Shown here piece by piece: positions 33,717-41,315 of a stretch of 64,000 nucleotides of DNA. Origin of the DNA: UM-FILTER-37-12 sp964344965 (lineage in GTDB: Bacteria; Patescibacteriota; Patescibacteriia; Magasanikbacterales; UBA922); assembly GCA_964344965.1 (NCBI GenBank), contig CAYFPJ010000001.1:62001-126000 (forward strand), given 5' to 3'. Position numbers and translations under genes: made by a program. The notes beneath the pieces were generated by a model. It was not told the origin of the DNA. It did no database searches and saw nothing but the letters and a program-made list of their open reading frames with translations. Within the stretch, counting starts at the first letter, position 1; every line of letters begins with the position of its first letter.

Positions 33717-34931
33717 TTAATTATAGATATGGTTGGGATTTGATAAGTTAGTCTTGATAGAACGCATAATTAAGACATCTATTAGTATAGCAGAAGCCAT
33801 GATGGCTAGTACAATCTGGAAGGCTGTGCTCGATATACTAGGCACAAAGAAAAATAATCCATAACCGACCACTCGACTGGCAAAGACATAAATCCATTCT
33901 CTGATAACAATATATTCTACACGGTGATTTTTGTAATCTGGAATTTGGTGAAGCAAATTGTCGCGGTATGTTTTGGCTGGAATTTGAAGAAGTGGTAAGA
34001 AAATTTCTCGAGCAAATCCATAAAAGATATAAGTAAATAGAATGGGGAAGCCAACGAGAGTCATGGTAGCAATAAAAAATAATGAGCCACCAATAGTAAG
34101 AATAAATCTATACTTAGAATAAGGGACTTTTTTCCCAAGGAAAAGAACTACAATTATTCCAAAGAGAGAAAACAAGGAAAGCAGTCCTCCCAAATGTAGC
34201 TCACTATTTATAATATCAAAAATAAATACTGGCAATAGTCTTTCGATAGCACCTTTGTATCCAATGTTCCCAAAAAATCTGGCTAAGATTAGTTTTACGA
34301 TATCTTTTTTTTGCCAGATTAATTTTAATGTTTTTCTATAATGGAGAGGAGGGGATTTGTGATTTTCAACTTTTACAAATCCGATGAAGATTGAAAAAAT
34401 ATAAACTATGATGCTGATGATAAAAATATTACCATAACCAAGATTTAAAAAATTCAGTCCAATCGCTGCCCCTCCCAAGATAGGGGCAAAGATGGAGATA
34501 CTAGTAGTGAGGGCTTGCATGGTCCCGTTGAAATTGCCACGGTTTTTGGTGTGAGTAGTTTCAAATTGAAGAAACAAGTAGCTAATCCAGTACATACCAT
34601 TGAAAAATCCAATCATAGATCCTGTCAGAATAAGATGATTAGCCACATAGTCTTTTAGAATAAATAGAATGAGATAAATAATTGAAGAACCAATAAGACT
34701 AAGTACTCTTGGGGTGTGGTGTTTGCCTTTTTTTACAACACTAGCAAAAAGGGTAAATGAAATGATGTGAGCCGTAATAAGAGCAATCGAATAAATAGCC
34801 AGAGATCTGAGTGAATTGGTTTCACCCCACAGAAAGACAACGAAAAATATATTGAAAATGGAGCGACCAAACATTGCTAGAGAGTGCGATACAATCAGCC
34901 TTTGGACATTTTTACTGAGATTGTTATTCAT
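33717..34931 (-). CDS. Major facilitator superfamily-like permease
   Basis: 404 residues with about 12 membrane helices in two halves, and short basic loops (VVKKGKHHTPRVLS after helix 2, KKVPYSKYR after helix 8), the usual MFS layout. The substrate cannot be predicted. Its ATG overlaps the 3' end of tsaD by 8 bases, so it is probably translated from the same message. Confidence 0.8.
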   Translation of the reverse strand: MNNNLSKNVQRLIVSHSLAMFGRSIFNIFFVVFLWGETNSLRSLAIYSIALITAHIISFTLFASVVKKGKHHTPRVLSLIGSSIIYLILFILKDYVANHLILTGSMIGFFNGMYWISYLFLQFETTHTKNRGNFNGTMQALTTSISIFAPILGGAAIGLNFLNLGYGNIFIISIIVYIFSIFIGFVKVENHKSPPLHYRKTLKLIWQKKDIVKLILARFFGNIGYKGAIERLLPVFIFDIINSELHLGGLLSLFSLFGIIVVLFLGKKVPYSKYRFILTIGGSLFFIATMTLVGFPILFTYIFYGFAREIFLPLLQIPAKTYRDNLLHQIPDYKNHRVEYIVIREWIYVFASRVVGYGLFFFVPSISSTAFQIVLAIMASAILIDVLIMRSIKTNLSNPNHIYN

Positions 34932-35973
34932 AAATTTTCCAATTTGGATTGGCTTCTATATCTTGCCACTTGGTGAAATTTTTATTTTTGGCATGGTGAT
35001 AAGAGGCAACGGCGATCATGGCGGCGTTGTCCATGGCATATTTTAAGTTCGGAGCCAATAGTTCATAGCCAATAGTTTTTGTTTTGTCTTCCAGACTTTG
35101 GCGAAGTTTCTTATTAGCACTGACGCCGCCGGCGAGGATGATTGTTTTGGGGCTGTATTTTTGGGCGGCTTTGGTGGTTTTCTCGACAAGGACGTCGGTG
35201 ATGGCTTGCTGGAAGCTGGCGCAGAAGTCTGGCAAGTTCGGAGCCAATAGTTCATAGTCAATAGTTTTTTTCTTTGCATTGTCTTGGAGCCAATATAAAG
35301 CAGCAGTCTTTAGGCCGGAGAAGCTCATGTCGAAGTTTTTGGAATTTATCATTGGTCTTGGAAAGTTTATTGTCTCTGGATTTCCCTCTGTGGCGAGTTT
35401 GGAAATTTTTGGACCACCGGGATATTCGAGACCAAGTAGTTTTGCCACCTTATCAAAACATTCTCCAGCAGCATCGTCACGAGTGCCACCGACCTTTTCA
35501 TAATTACCTTGTTTTTTGGAGAGGATTAACTCTGTGTGTCCTCCGCTAACAATTAAAGATAGTGCAGGATATTCAAATTGATTTTTGATTTTTGATTTTT
35601 GATTTAGGATTTGAACAGAGTGTATATGTCCTTCAATATGATTAACTCCAATCAGAGGTACTTCCCATAGGTATGACAGTGTCTTTGCCGCCTCAACTCC
35701 CACAATCAAACCTGTGATTAGTCCAGGACCAGAAGTGACAGCGATAAGATCTGGTTTTTTTACTCCTGCCTTTGAAAGCACCTCCTCAACAAGGGGAATA
35801 ATCTTCTCAGCATGTTTCCTGCCAGCAATTTCTGGTACGACACCACCATATTTTTTGTGTACTTCAATTTGACTAGCTGTCAGTTCAGCTAGGATTTCAA
35901 TTTTGTCATCAGTTATTTCTACGAGAGCGACAGATGTATCGTCACAAGAACTTTCTATTCCTAGTATTTTCAT
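34924..35973 (-). CDS. tsaD: tRNA N6-threonylcarbamoyladenosine transferase TsaD
   Basis: 349 residues. TsaD moves the threonylcarbamoyl group to A37 of ANN-decoding tRNAs. Seen: LGIESSCDDTSVALVE at the N-terminus, the metal motif HIEGH, SLIVSGGHTEL, and the C-terminal LAGGVSANKKLRQSL and DNAAMIA. Two odd inserts are encoded by nearly identical 36-nt repeats: both read KTIxYELLAPNL, at the loop before DFCASFQQAI and before KYAMDNAAM. A third loop (QILNQKSKIKNQFEYP) comes from a TTTTTGA heptamer repeat. All lie in loops, so the enzyme is probably functional. The partner TsaB appears at 49635. Confidence 0.95.
   Translation of the reverse strand: MKILGIESSCDDTSVALVEITDDKIEILAELTASQIEVHKKYGGVVPEIAGRKHAEKIIPLVEEVLSKAGVKKPDLIAVTSGPGLITGLIVGVEAAKTLSYLWEVPLIGVNHIEGHIHSVQILNQKSKIKNQFEYPALSLIVSGGHTELILSKKQGNYEKVGGTRDDAAGECFDKVAKLLGLEYPGGPKISKLATEGNPETINFPRPMINSKNFDMSFSGLKTAALYWLQDNAKKKTIDYELLAPNLPDFCASFQQAITDVLVEKTTKAAQKYSPKTIILAGGVSANKKLRQSLEDKTKTIGYELLAPNLKYAMDNAAMIAVASYHHAKNKNFTKWQDIEANPNWKIYE
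35045..35269 (-). repeat. Two copies of a 36-bp repeat inside tsaD (35045-35080 and 35234-35269)
   Basis: The copies start AAGTTCGGAGCCAATAGTTC and differ at one base. They use the same AGCCAATAG/TTCATAG words as the intergenic repeats at 20106 and 45168, and both are read in the same frame in tsaD. Confidence 0.9.
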
Positions 35974-36013
35974 AACACAGATTATAAAGATTTTTAAGGA
36001 TTACACAGAATAT

Positions 36014-37522
36014 TTAAGATATATAATGACAACCAATACTTTTTTCTCTCTCTAGTGCAGCTTCAGTAATAAGTATTGCTACTGTATTTAAGTTTCGGAG
36101 CTCCAGTATTTCCTGATTGATTCCATTTTTATATATTTTTTCAACTTCTTCTTTCAATTTTTTTAATTTTTCCAAACTTTTTTTCATGTCTTTTTCATTC
36201 CTAACAATCCCAACATTTTCCCACATTGTTTTTTGAATATCAATTTTTAATTTCGTAATTTGTTGAGATTGTGTAGTCTCTGAAATTTGGTGATTGGTGG
36301 TTGGAAATTTTTTGGAAATTGTATCTTGTATCTTAGTTGCATATTTTTTTGCAGAATCGACTGCTCTGGCACTAAATACCAAGCATTCCAATAAAGAGTT
36401 CGAAGCCAAACGATTGGCTCCATGCACTCCTGTATTAGCTACTTCTCCGAAGGCGTATAGTCCATCTAAGCTTGTCTTGCCATCATAATCAGTATGAATT
36501 CCTCCACAAACATAGTGAGCTGCGGGGGCGACAGGGATCATGTCTTGATCCATTTTTATACCATGCCACCAGAGTTGTTCGTAGATATAGGGAAAACGTT
36601 TTTTTATATAATTACTTCCTTTGTGGCGGATATCTAGCAAGACATGATCGCTTTTTGTTTCAAGCATTTCTGCATAGATTGCCCTAGAGACTATGTCACG
36701 AGGAGCAAGATCTTTATCTCCATGATATTTTTGCATGAATTTTTCACCATCAATATTTTTCAAGATACCACCTTCTCCGCGTATTGTTTCAGAAATAAGG
36801 AAAGCTGGCTTGTCTTCTAGAGCTAGGACAGTAGGGTGAAATTGAATGAACTCCATGTCACGGATTTCAGCTCCAGCTCGCGCAGCCATGGCGACTCCAT
36901 CTCCAGTGGCAATTTTGGGATTACAATTTCGGGCATAAATTTGTCCTGCACCTCCAGTAGCCACGATAGTGGCTTTGGCAAAAAATTGTTGTACCACATT
37001 TTTTTCTCCATCAAAGACTAGCGCACCGATACATTTTTTATCTTCTACAATCAGTTCAAAAGCAGTGTGTGATTCGAATGTGGTGATTTTCTCACTATGT
37101 CTCACTTGATGAAGAAGAGCTCGCTCTATTTCTTTTCCTGTAGCATCGTGGACATGGGCAATCCGCTTATTGCTATGACCTCCTTCTTGAGTCAGACAAA
37201 GCTCTCCATTTTCTCTACTAAATCCGACTCCAATATTGATCAGATGTTCGATTTGGGCTGGGGCATTTTTTACCAGCAATTCCACAGCTTTTTTATCATT
37301 GATCTGACAACCAGCTTTCATGGTATCTTCTATGTGGCTAGCAAAACTATCGTGCTTGTCAAGCACTGCAGCTATACCACCTTGGGCGTAGTTGCTGTTG
37401 CTTTCCATTAATTCTTTTTTGGTGACGATTGCTACTGTGCCATGCTTACTTATTTCCAATGCAAAATTGAGGCCAGCTATTCCAGAGCCTATTACAAGAA
37501 AGTCGAATTGAAAATTGTTCAT
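36014..37522 (-). CDS. nadB: L-aspartate oxidase
   Basis: 502 residues. NadB oxidises aspartate to iminoaspartate, the first step of NAD synthesis. Seen: the FAD-binding LVIGSGIAGLNFALEIS, NYAQGGIAAVL, the GGAGQIYARN and TGDGVAMAARAG stretches, EFIQFHPT, and VCGGIHTDYDGKTSLDGLYA, all typical of NadB rather than SdhA. The C-terminal helical region holds a variable loop (PTTNHQISETTQSQ) encoded by repetitive DNA. First gene of the cluster in chromosome order, last in none; it is separated from nadC by a small hairpin at 37591-37612. Confidence 0.95.
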   Translation of the reverse strand: MNNFQFDFLVIGSGIAGLNFALEISKHGTVAIVTKKELMESNSNYAQGGIAAVLDKHDSFASHIEDTMKAGCQINDKKAVELLVKNAPAQIEHLINIGVGFSRENGELCLTQEGGHSNKRIAHVHDATGKEIERALLHQVRHSEKITTFESHTAFELIVEDKKCIGALVFDGEKNVVQQFFAKATIVATGGAGQIYARNCNPKIATGDGVAMAARAGAEIRDMEFIQFHPTVLALEDKPAFLISETIRGEGGILKNIDGEKFMQKYHGDKDLAPRDIVSRAIYAEMLETKSDHVLLDIRHKGSNYIKKRFPYIYEQLWWHGIKMDQDMIPVAPAAHYVCGGIHTDYDGKTSLDGLYAFGEVANTGVHGANRLASNSLLECLVFSARAVDSAKKYATKIQDTISKKFPTTNHQISETTQSQQITKLKIDIQKTMWENVGIVRNEKDMKKSLEKLKKLKEEVEKIYKNGINQEILELRNLNTVAILITEAALEREKSIGCHYIS

Positions 37523-37590
37523 AGTTTTTCATGCTGAGTAACCCCTCCGCCCTTCCACCTTCGCTAAAACTACGGCAGACAGGGCGGGCA

Positions 37591-37612
37591 TCTCCCCTTA
37601 TAAAGGGGAGGA
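37591..37612. terminator. Short perfect hairpin between nadC and nadB
   Basis: CTCCCCTT and AAGGGGAG pair around ATAA. It is preceded by the repeat words CCACCTTCGCTAAAACTACG that recur at 44974. No T run follows, so it may be a repeat remnant rather than a terminator. Confidence 0.4.
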
Positions 37613-37615
37613 TAG

Positions 37616-38485
37616 TCACAATATATCTAGTGAAATATCTAAAGCTTTTGTAGAATGGGTGAGGCTCCCAAGTGAGATGACATCGACACCACTCTTGGCA
37701 TAGCCAGCAATATTTTTTTCATTAATTCCACCTGATGCTTCGAAAATAATATTAGTTTTGCCAATTTGCTTGAGAATTTTTCTGATATCACTTGGCTTGA
37801 AGTTGTCGAGCATGATGGCGCCGGGGTTTTGTTTTACAAATTTTAATACTTGGGATTTTGTTTTACATTCTATTTCCCAGAAAGACTTAAGACTTAAGAT
37901 AGAAGATTTAAGATTTTTGTTTTTTTTGATATGATTGTCCTTTATTAAAATCCAGTCATAGAGTCCTAGTCTATGTGTTCCGCCACCACCTAAGGTTACT
38001 GCTTTTTTGTCGACTAGTCCCCATTGAGTTTTACGGGTTGGGACGATGAGGATATCTTTGCCTACTTTTTTTACTAGTTTGTTTGTTTGGGTGGTAATAC
38101 CAGACATTCTTTGTAGTAAGTTTAAAATTGTCCGTTCTACTTTTAGAATATTTTTTATTCCTCCAGTTATCTTGAGTATTTTTTCGCCTTTTTTGATCTT
38201 GCGACCATCCTTTTTGTAACTTGTAACTTGTAACTTGTAACTAGAGAGAAACCATTGTATTTCTTGGAGGCCAGCAACAATTCCATTCTCCTTGGCTTTT
38301 ACAATAGCTGTCACTTTTGGATTTCCTTTTATCATTGCATCACTTGTGACGTCACCGATATTTTCAAGATCTTCAGACAAAAAATCTGCAGTCAATCGTT
38401 TGACTTGCTCCAAGTATTTTTTATTTTTGAGAGTTAGTTTGGCTCTCTGATTAAAATACTTATATATTTTTTGTTTTTTATTCAT
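37616..38485 (-). CDS. nadC: Nicotinate-nucleotide pyrophosphorylase (quinolinate phosphoribosyltransferase)
   Basis: 289 residues. Joins quinolinate and PRPP to nicotinate mononucleotide with loss of CO2. Seen: EDLENIGDVTSDAM, LNLLQRMSGITTQTN, PTRKTQWGLVDKKAVTLGGG, HRLGLYDWILIKDNHI and the C-terminal ASGGINEKNIAGYAKSGVDV. Two loops come from short tandem repeats: four TTGTAAC units (38214-38241) giving the YKLQVTSYK stretch, and GACTTAA-type units (37884-37916) giving NLKSSILSLK. Both are in surface loops, so activity is expected. Confidence 0.95.
   Translation of the reverse strand: MNKKQKIYKYFNQRAKLTLKNKKYLEQVKRLTADFLSEDLENIGDVTSDAMIKGNPKVTAIVKAKENGIVAGLQEIQWFLSSYKLQVTSYKKDGRKIKKGEKILKITGGIKNILKVERTILNLLQRMSGITTQTNKLVKKVGKDILIVPTRKTQWGLVDKKAVTLGGGGTHRLGLYDWILIKDNHIKKNKNLKSSILSLKSFWEIECKTKSQVLKFVKQNPGAIMLDNFKPSDIRKILKQIGKTNIIFEASGGINEKNIAGYAKSGVDVISLGSLTHSTKALDISLDIL
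38214..38241. repeat. Four perfect TTGTAAC heptamers inside nadC
   Basis: Four head-to-tail 7-base units, read on the minus strand as part of the loop between QEIQWFLSS and the KKDGRKIKKGEKIL hairpin. Confidence 0.95.
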
Positions 38486-38589
38486 ACTGATCAGTTTTTA
38501 TCTGTCTAATCTGTTAGATCTGTGTTCTATTTAATTACACCATTTAGATAGAACACGGATTGAACTGATCTAACTGATTTGAACGGATT

Positions 38590-39588
38590 TTATTTACTCA
38601 GCTCCATCATGCGATCCAAAGCCAATTTTGCTTTTTGTAGAATTTCATCAGGAATATCAACAATTTGTTTTTTGTGAGGATTTTTCAGAGCCATTAGGAC
38701 TTGCCCGAGATTAATCTGCTTCATGAAGGGGCAGAGCTGACAAGTGCCAACTATTTGCTTGTTTGGGAATTCTGTCTTTACTCTATCAGTGATCCCACAT
38801 TCGGTGATGAGCATGTAGTTGTCAGCTGGATTTTCTTTTACATATTTGAGCATGTCAGCTGTACTTCCGACGAGATCTACAGCGTCAGTGACTGATGAAG
38901 TACACTCATAGTGAGCTAAGATGTGAGTTCCAGGATATTTCGTTCGTATATCATCTATGGCTTGCTTGTCAAAGCGTTCATGCACAATGCAAGTCCCATG
39001 CCAGAGGATTAATTTCTTCTTGGTTCTCTTTTGTAGATTTTCTCCCATCAGTTTGTCGGGAATGAAGATCACTTCGTCTTCTTCAAATGATTCAATAATT
39101 TTGAGAGCATTGGAGCTGGTACAACAGACATCACTTTCAGCTTTCACTTCTGCGCTAGTGTTGACATAGGTCACTACTGGTACGCCTGGATATTTCTTTT
39201 TCAATTCTCTTACATTTTCAGCAGTAATACTCTCAGCTAGAGAACAGCCAGCGACGTCTGGGACTAGGACTTCTTTTTCCGGACTAAGTATCTTGGCAGT
39301 TTCTCCCATGAAGTGTACCGAGCAAAAGATTATTTTTTTAGCGCTGTGTTCGGCGGCAATCTTGCTGAGACCATAAGAATCTCCCACAAAATCAGCAATA
39401 CCATACATGATATCTGGAGTTTGGTAAGAGTGGGCGAGAATGATAGCGTCTTGCTCTTTTTTGAGCTCATTAATTTCCAGGGTCATGTGGGCTATCAAAC
39501 CACAGTCTTCGAGAGACCAGTTGACGTTTTTTAGTTTTTCGTATAGTCGATTGGTTTCTGCTTTGATTTTTTCTGGTGAATATTTCAT
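38590..39588 (-). CDS. nadA: Quinolinate synthase A
   Basis: 332 residues from ATG 39588; an upstream ATG at 39600 lies in a REP element and is less likely. NadA condenses iminoaspartate with dihydroxyacetone phosphate using a 4Fe-4S cluster. Seen: LAHSYQTPDI, IIFCSVHFMGETAKIL, DVCCTSSNA, HYECTSSV, ECGITDRV and the C-terminal GTCQLCPFMK, which together give the expected cluster cysteines. Third gene of the NAD cluster. Confidence 0.96.
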   Translation of the reverse strand: MKYSPEKIKAETNRLYEKLKNVNWSLEDCGLIAHMTLEINELKKEQDAIILAHSYQTPDIMYGIADFVGDSYGLSKIAAEHSAKKIIFCSVHFMGETAKILSPEKEVLVPDVAGCSLAESITAENVRELKKKYPGVPVVTYVNTSAEVKAESDVCCTSSNALKIIESFEEDEVIFIPDKLMGENLQKRTKKKLILWHGTCIVHERFDKQAIDDIRTKYPGTHILAHYECTSSVTDAVDLVGSTADMLKYVKENPADNYMLITECGITDRVKTEFPNKQIVGTCQLCPFMKQINLGQVLMALKNPHKKQIVDIPDEILQKAKLALDRMMELSK

Positions 39589-39595
39589 AATTTCT

Positions 39596-39706
39596 GTCAT
39601 TCTGAACGAAGTGAAGAATCTTTCTTAAGTTGTTTTTTATTTGTAAATAATATAGTGGTTTAAAAGGTTCTTGGTAGAAAAGATCCTTCGCTACGCTCAG
39701 GATGAC
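39596..39706. repeat. REP-like GTCATTCTGAACG inverted repeat
   Basis: Left arm GTCATTCTGAACGAAGTGAA and right arm TTCGCTACGCTCAGGATGAC, between nadA and the adenylyltransferase gene; its right arm overlaps the last codons of the latter gene. Confidence 0.85.
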
Positions 39707-40158
39707 AATTCTAGGCTATTCTTTTTAGTCCATGGTGCATGTTGTTGCCATAATGAGTTATTATTTTTTATCATCTTACGCAGTTCTGTTCCAGAAATAT
39801 TAATATTAATCTTAATCTTTTTTACATTATATCCTTTTTCTTCAAACAAACCCGCTACCCATTCATTACCAGTATAGACTACATCAAAACTTCCAACGAT
39901 CTTCACCACATGGTCGATCCAATTTTTTTCGTCATGAATATCTGGAATGGCAAGTATTTTGTAATTTAAATTTTGATCTTGAAGAGATTTTTCAATCATT
40001 TCTTTTCTTTCTTCAAAAGTCCAGGGATTTTCATCAGTATCGCTATACTGTGAACTACCAACTCCAATAATTATTTCGTCTTCTGAAATTTGTTTCAAGG
40101 CATCGAGGTGGCCGAGATGGAAGGGTTGGAAGCGGCCGATGAAGAGGACTTTTTGCAT
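39697..40158 (-). CDS. Nicotinamide/nicotinate mononucleotide adenylyltransferase (NadM-like)
   Basis: 153 residues from ATG 40158. The nucleotidyltransferase motif is VLFIGRFQPFHLGHLDAL (GxFxPxHxGH), with the ATP loop NISGTELRKMI near the end. GSSQYSDTDENPWTFEERKE resembles the archaeal-type NadM enzymes more than bacterial NadD. It should convert the mononucleotide made by NadC to the dinucleotide. Placed between nadA and nadE, it completes the route. Its last codons (ELSS) are encoded in the arm of a REP element, so its C-terminus may have been changed by the insertion. Confidence 0.85.
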   Translation of the reverse strand: MQKVLFIGRFQPFHLGHLDALKQISEDEIIIGVGSSQYSDTDENPWTFEERKEMIEKSLQDQNLNYKILAIPDIHDEKNWIDHVVKIVGSFDVVYTGNEWVAGLFEEKGYNVKKIKININISGTELRKMIKNNNSLWQQHAPWTKKNSLELSS

Positions 40159-40188
40159 AGACACAGATTGCACAGATTTTTACGGATT

Positions 40189-40929
40189 TCACAGATCACA
40201 GATTGGAGCTGTAGTATTTTTGTGAGTTGAATTTTTCATCATCTCTTTTACCTTCTCTACATCTGCACTTTCAAATCCATCCAAACTAGCATCATCCTCA
40301 ATCGCTTTCAAAATTTTATCAAGCACTTCGTACGTTATTCCAATCTCTTCTTCATCAGTCTGACCTTCCCATAGTCCTGCAGTCGGCGGTCGGTCAATTA
40401 TCTCTTGAGGAACACCAATATGTTTTGCCAGTTCGCGTTCTTCTGTTTTGTAAAGATCTCCGATAGGTAAGAGGTCCACTCCACCATCACCATATTTTGT
40501 AAAGTAACCAATCATCAATTCTGTTTTATTTCCTGTACCGAGTACTATCCCGCCGATCTCATTTGCCTCACCATAAAGGAGCGACATTCGGATCCGGGCT
40601 TTGAGGTTACCGGTTGAATATTGGGAGCTGTAGAGATTGTTGGTAGATTTTTGGAATGCCTCTAACATTGGTTCTATACTGAATACATAAGACTTAAGAT
40701 TTAAGATTTTTGCCACACGTTTGGCAAGTTCGAGATCTTCCGAAGTGTTGCTGTCAGAAGGGGACATGATAACATGGACTTTATCGGCTCCGAGGGCTTC
40801 GGTAGCAAGAAAAGCTACGACAGATGAGTCGATTCCGCCACTTAGGCCGATTACTACTGGTTTGTCACCGACGTGGTGTTTTATAAATTGGATAATTTTG
40901 TCTTTTGTCTGATCCATAGAAATTGGCAT
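40189..40929 (-). CDS. nadE: NH3-dependent NAD synthetase
   Basis: 246 residues. Amidates nicotinate adenine dinucleotide to NAD. The P-loop is VIGLSGGIDSSVVAFLATEA, followed by RIRMSLLYGEANEIGGIVLG, GNKTELMIGYFTKYGDGGVD and the LPIGDLYKTE motif with RPPTAGLWEGQTDEEEIG. No glutaminase domain, so ammonia is used. The stretch AKILNLKSYVFS is encoded in part by GACTTAAGATTTAAGAT repeats, and the last codons (APICDL) lie in CACAGATT repeats at 40161-40206. Confidence 0.96.
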   Translation of the reverse strand: MPISMDQTKDKIIQFIKHHVGDKPVVIGLSGGIDSSVVAFLATEALGADKVHVIMSPSDSNTSEDLELAKRVAKILNLKSYVFSIEPMLEAFQKSTNNLYSSQYSTGNLKARIRMSLLYGEANEIGGIVLGTGNKTELMIGYFTKYGDGGVDLLPIGDLYKTEERELAKHIGVPQEIIDRPPTAGLWEGQTDEEEIGITYEVLDKILKAIEDDASLDGFESADVEKVKEMMKNSTHKNTTAPICDL

Positions 40930-41004
40930 ATATTATGATATTCTTCCTTATTCTAGCAGAATTTGAGAATTTTTCCAGTGTTGAGGATAAATGATCAAAA
41001 TATA

Positions 41005-41049
41005 TTGACATATATATATATTGACATATTCTCCAAAATGCTATATAAT
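41005..41049 (+). promoter_or_regulatory. Strong promoter of tRNA-Glu
   Basis: TTGACA at 41021-41026 and TATAAT at 41044-41049 are exactly 17 bases apart, both perfect consensus. A second TTGACA lies 16 bases upstream (41005) in a tandem repeat TATATTGACATATATA. Transcription would start near 41056, 22 bases before the tRNA. Confidence 0.85.
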
Positions 41050-41077
41050 TTTTCCGTCTTAGTCAATTACTGACTAT

Positions 41078-41149
41078 GGCCCCATCGTCTAGTGGTTAGG
41101 ACACCAGGTTTTCATCCTGGGAACAGGGGTTCGATTCCCCTTGGGGCTA
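41078..41149 (+). tRNA. tRNA-Glu (anticodon TTC)
   Basis: 72 bases that fold as a cloverleaf: acceptor GGCCCCA with TGGGGCT (first pair G-U), D arm GTCTAGTGGTTAGGAC, anticodon stem CCAGG/CCTGG with loop TTTTCAT and anticodon TTC, T arm GGGGTTCGATTCCCC, discriminator A. CCA is not encoded. Its 3' end serves as the left boundary of an island (see 41133-44906). Confidence 0.97.
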
Positions 41150-41150
41150 C
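41133..41150. repeat. Putative attL: 3' end of tRNA-Glu
   Basis: GATTCCCCTTGGGGCTAC in the T arm and acceptor of the tRNA is repeated exactly at 44889-44906. Integration into a tRNA 3' end, leaving the tRNA intact, is the classical site choice of integrase-driven elements. Confidence 0.8.
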
Positions 41151-41212
41151 GAAACACAAAGAGGTCTTGCCAAAACAAGATTTTTTTGTTTTCATTAAGC
41201 TAAAACTATAGA

Positions 41213-41240
41213 GTTCCATTTTTTGTAATGGAATTTTTTT
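41213..41240 (+). terminator. Rho-independent terminator after tRNA-Glu
   Basis: TTCCATT / AATGGAA stem with TTTTGT loop and seven T. A weaker hairpin AAAACAAGATTTTTTTGTTTT precedes it at 41172. Confidence 0.75.
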
Positions 41241-41284
41241 AAAAGGGCAACATAAAACGATTCTTACGCCCAACTTAGCAAAAT

Positions 41285-41302
41285 ACAGGGTTCGATTCCC
41301 CT
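41285..41302 (+). pseudogene. tRNA T-arm fragment
   Basis: ACAGGGTTCGATTCCCCT repeats the variable loop and T arm of tRNA-Glu (41123-41141) with one G less. It lies 14 bases before the primase-helicase ATG. It is probably a leftover of an earlier integration or recombination at the same tRNA. Confidence 0.6.
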
Positions 41303-41315
41303 AAACTTTTTTTCT

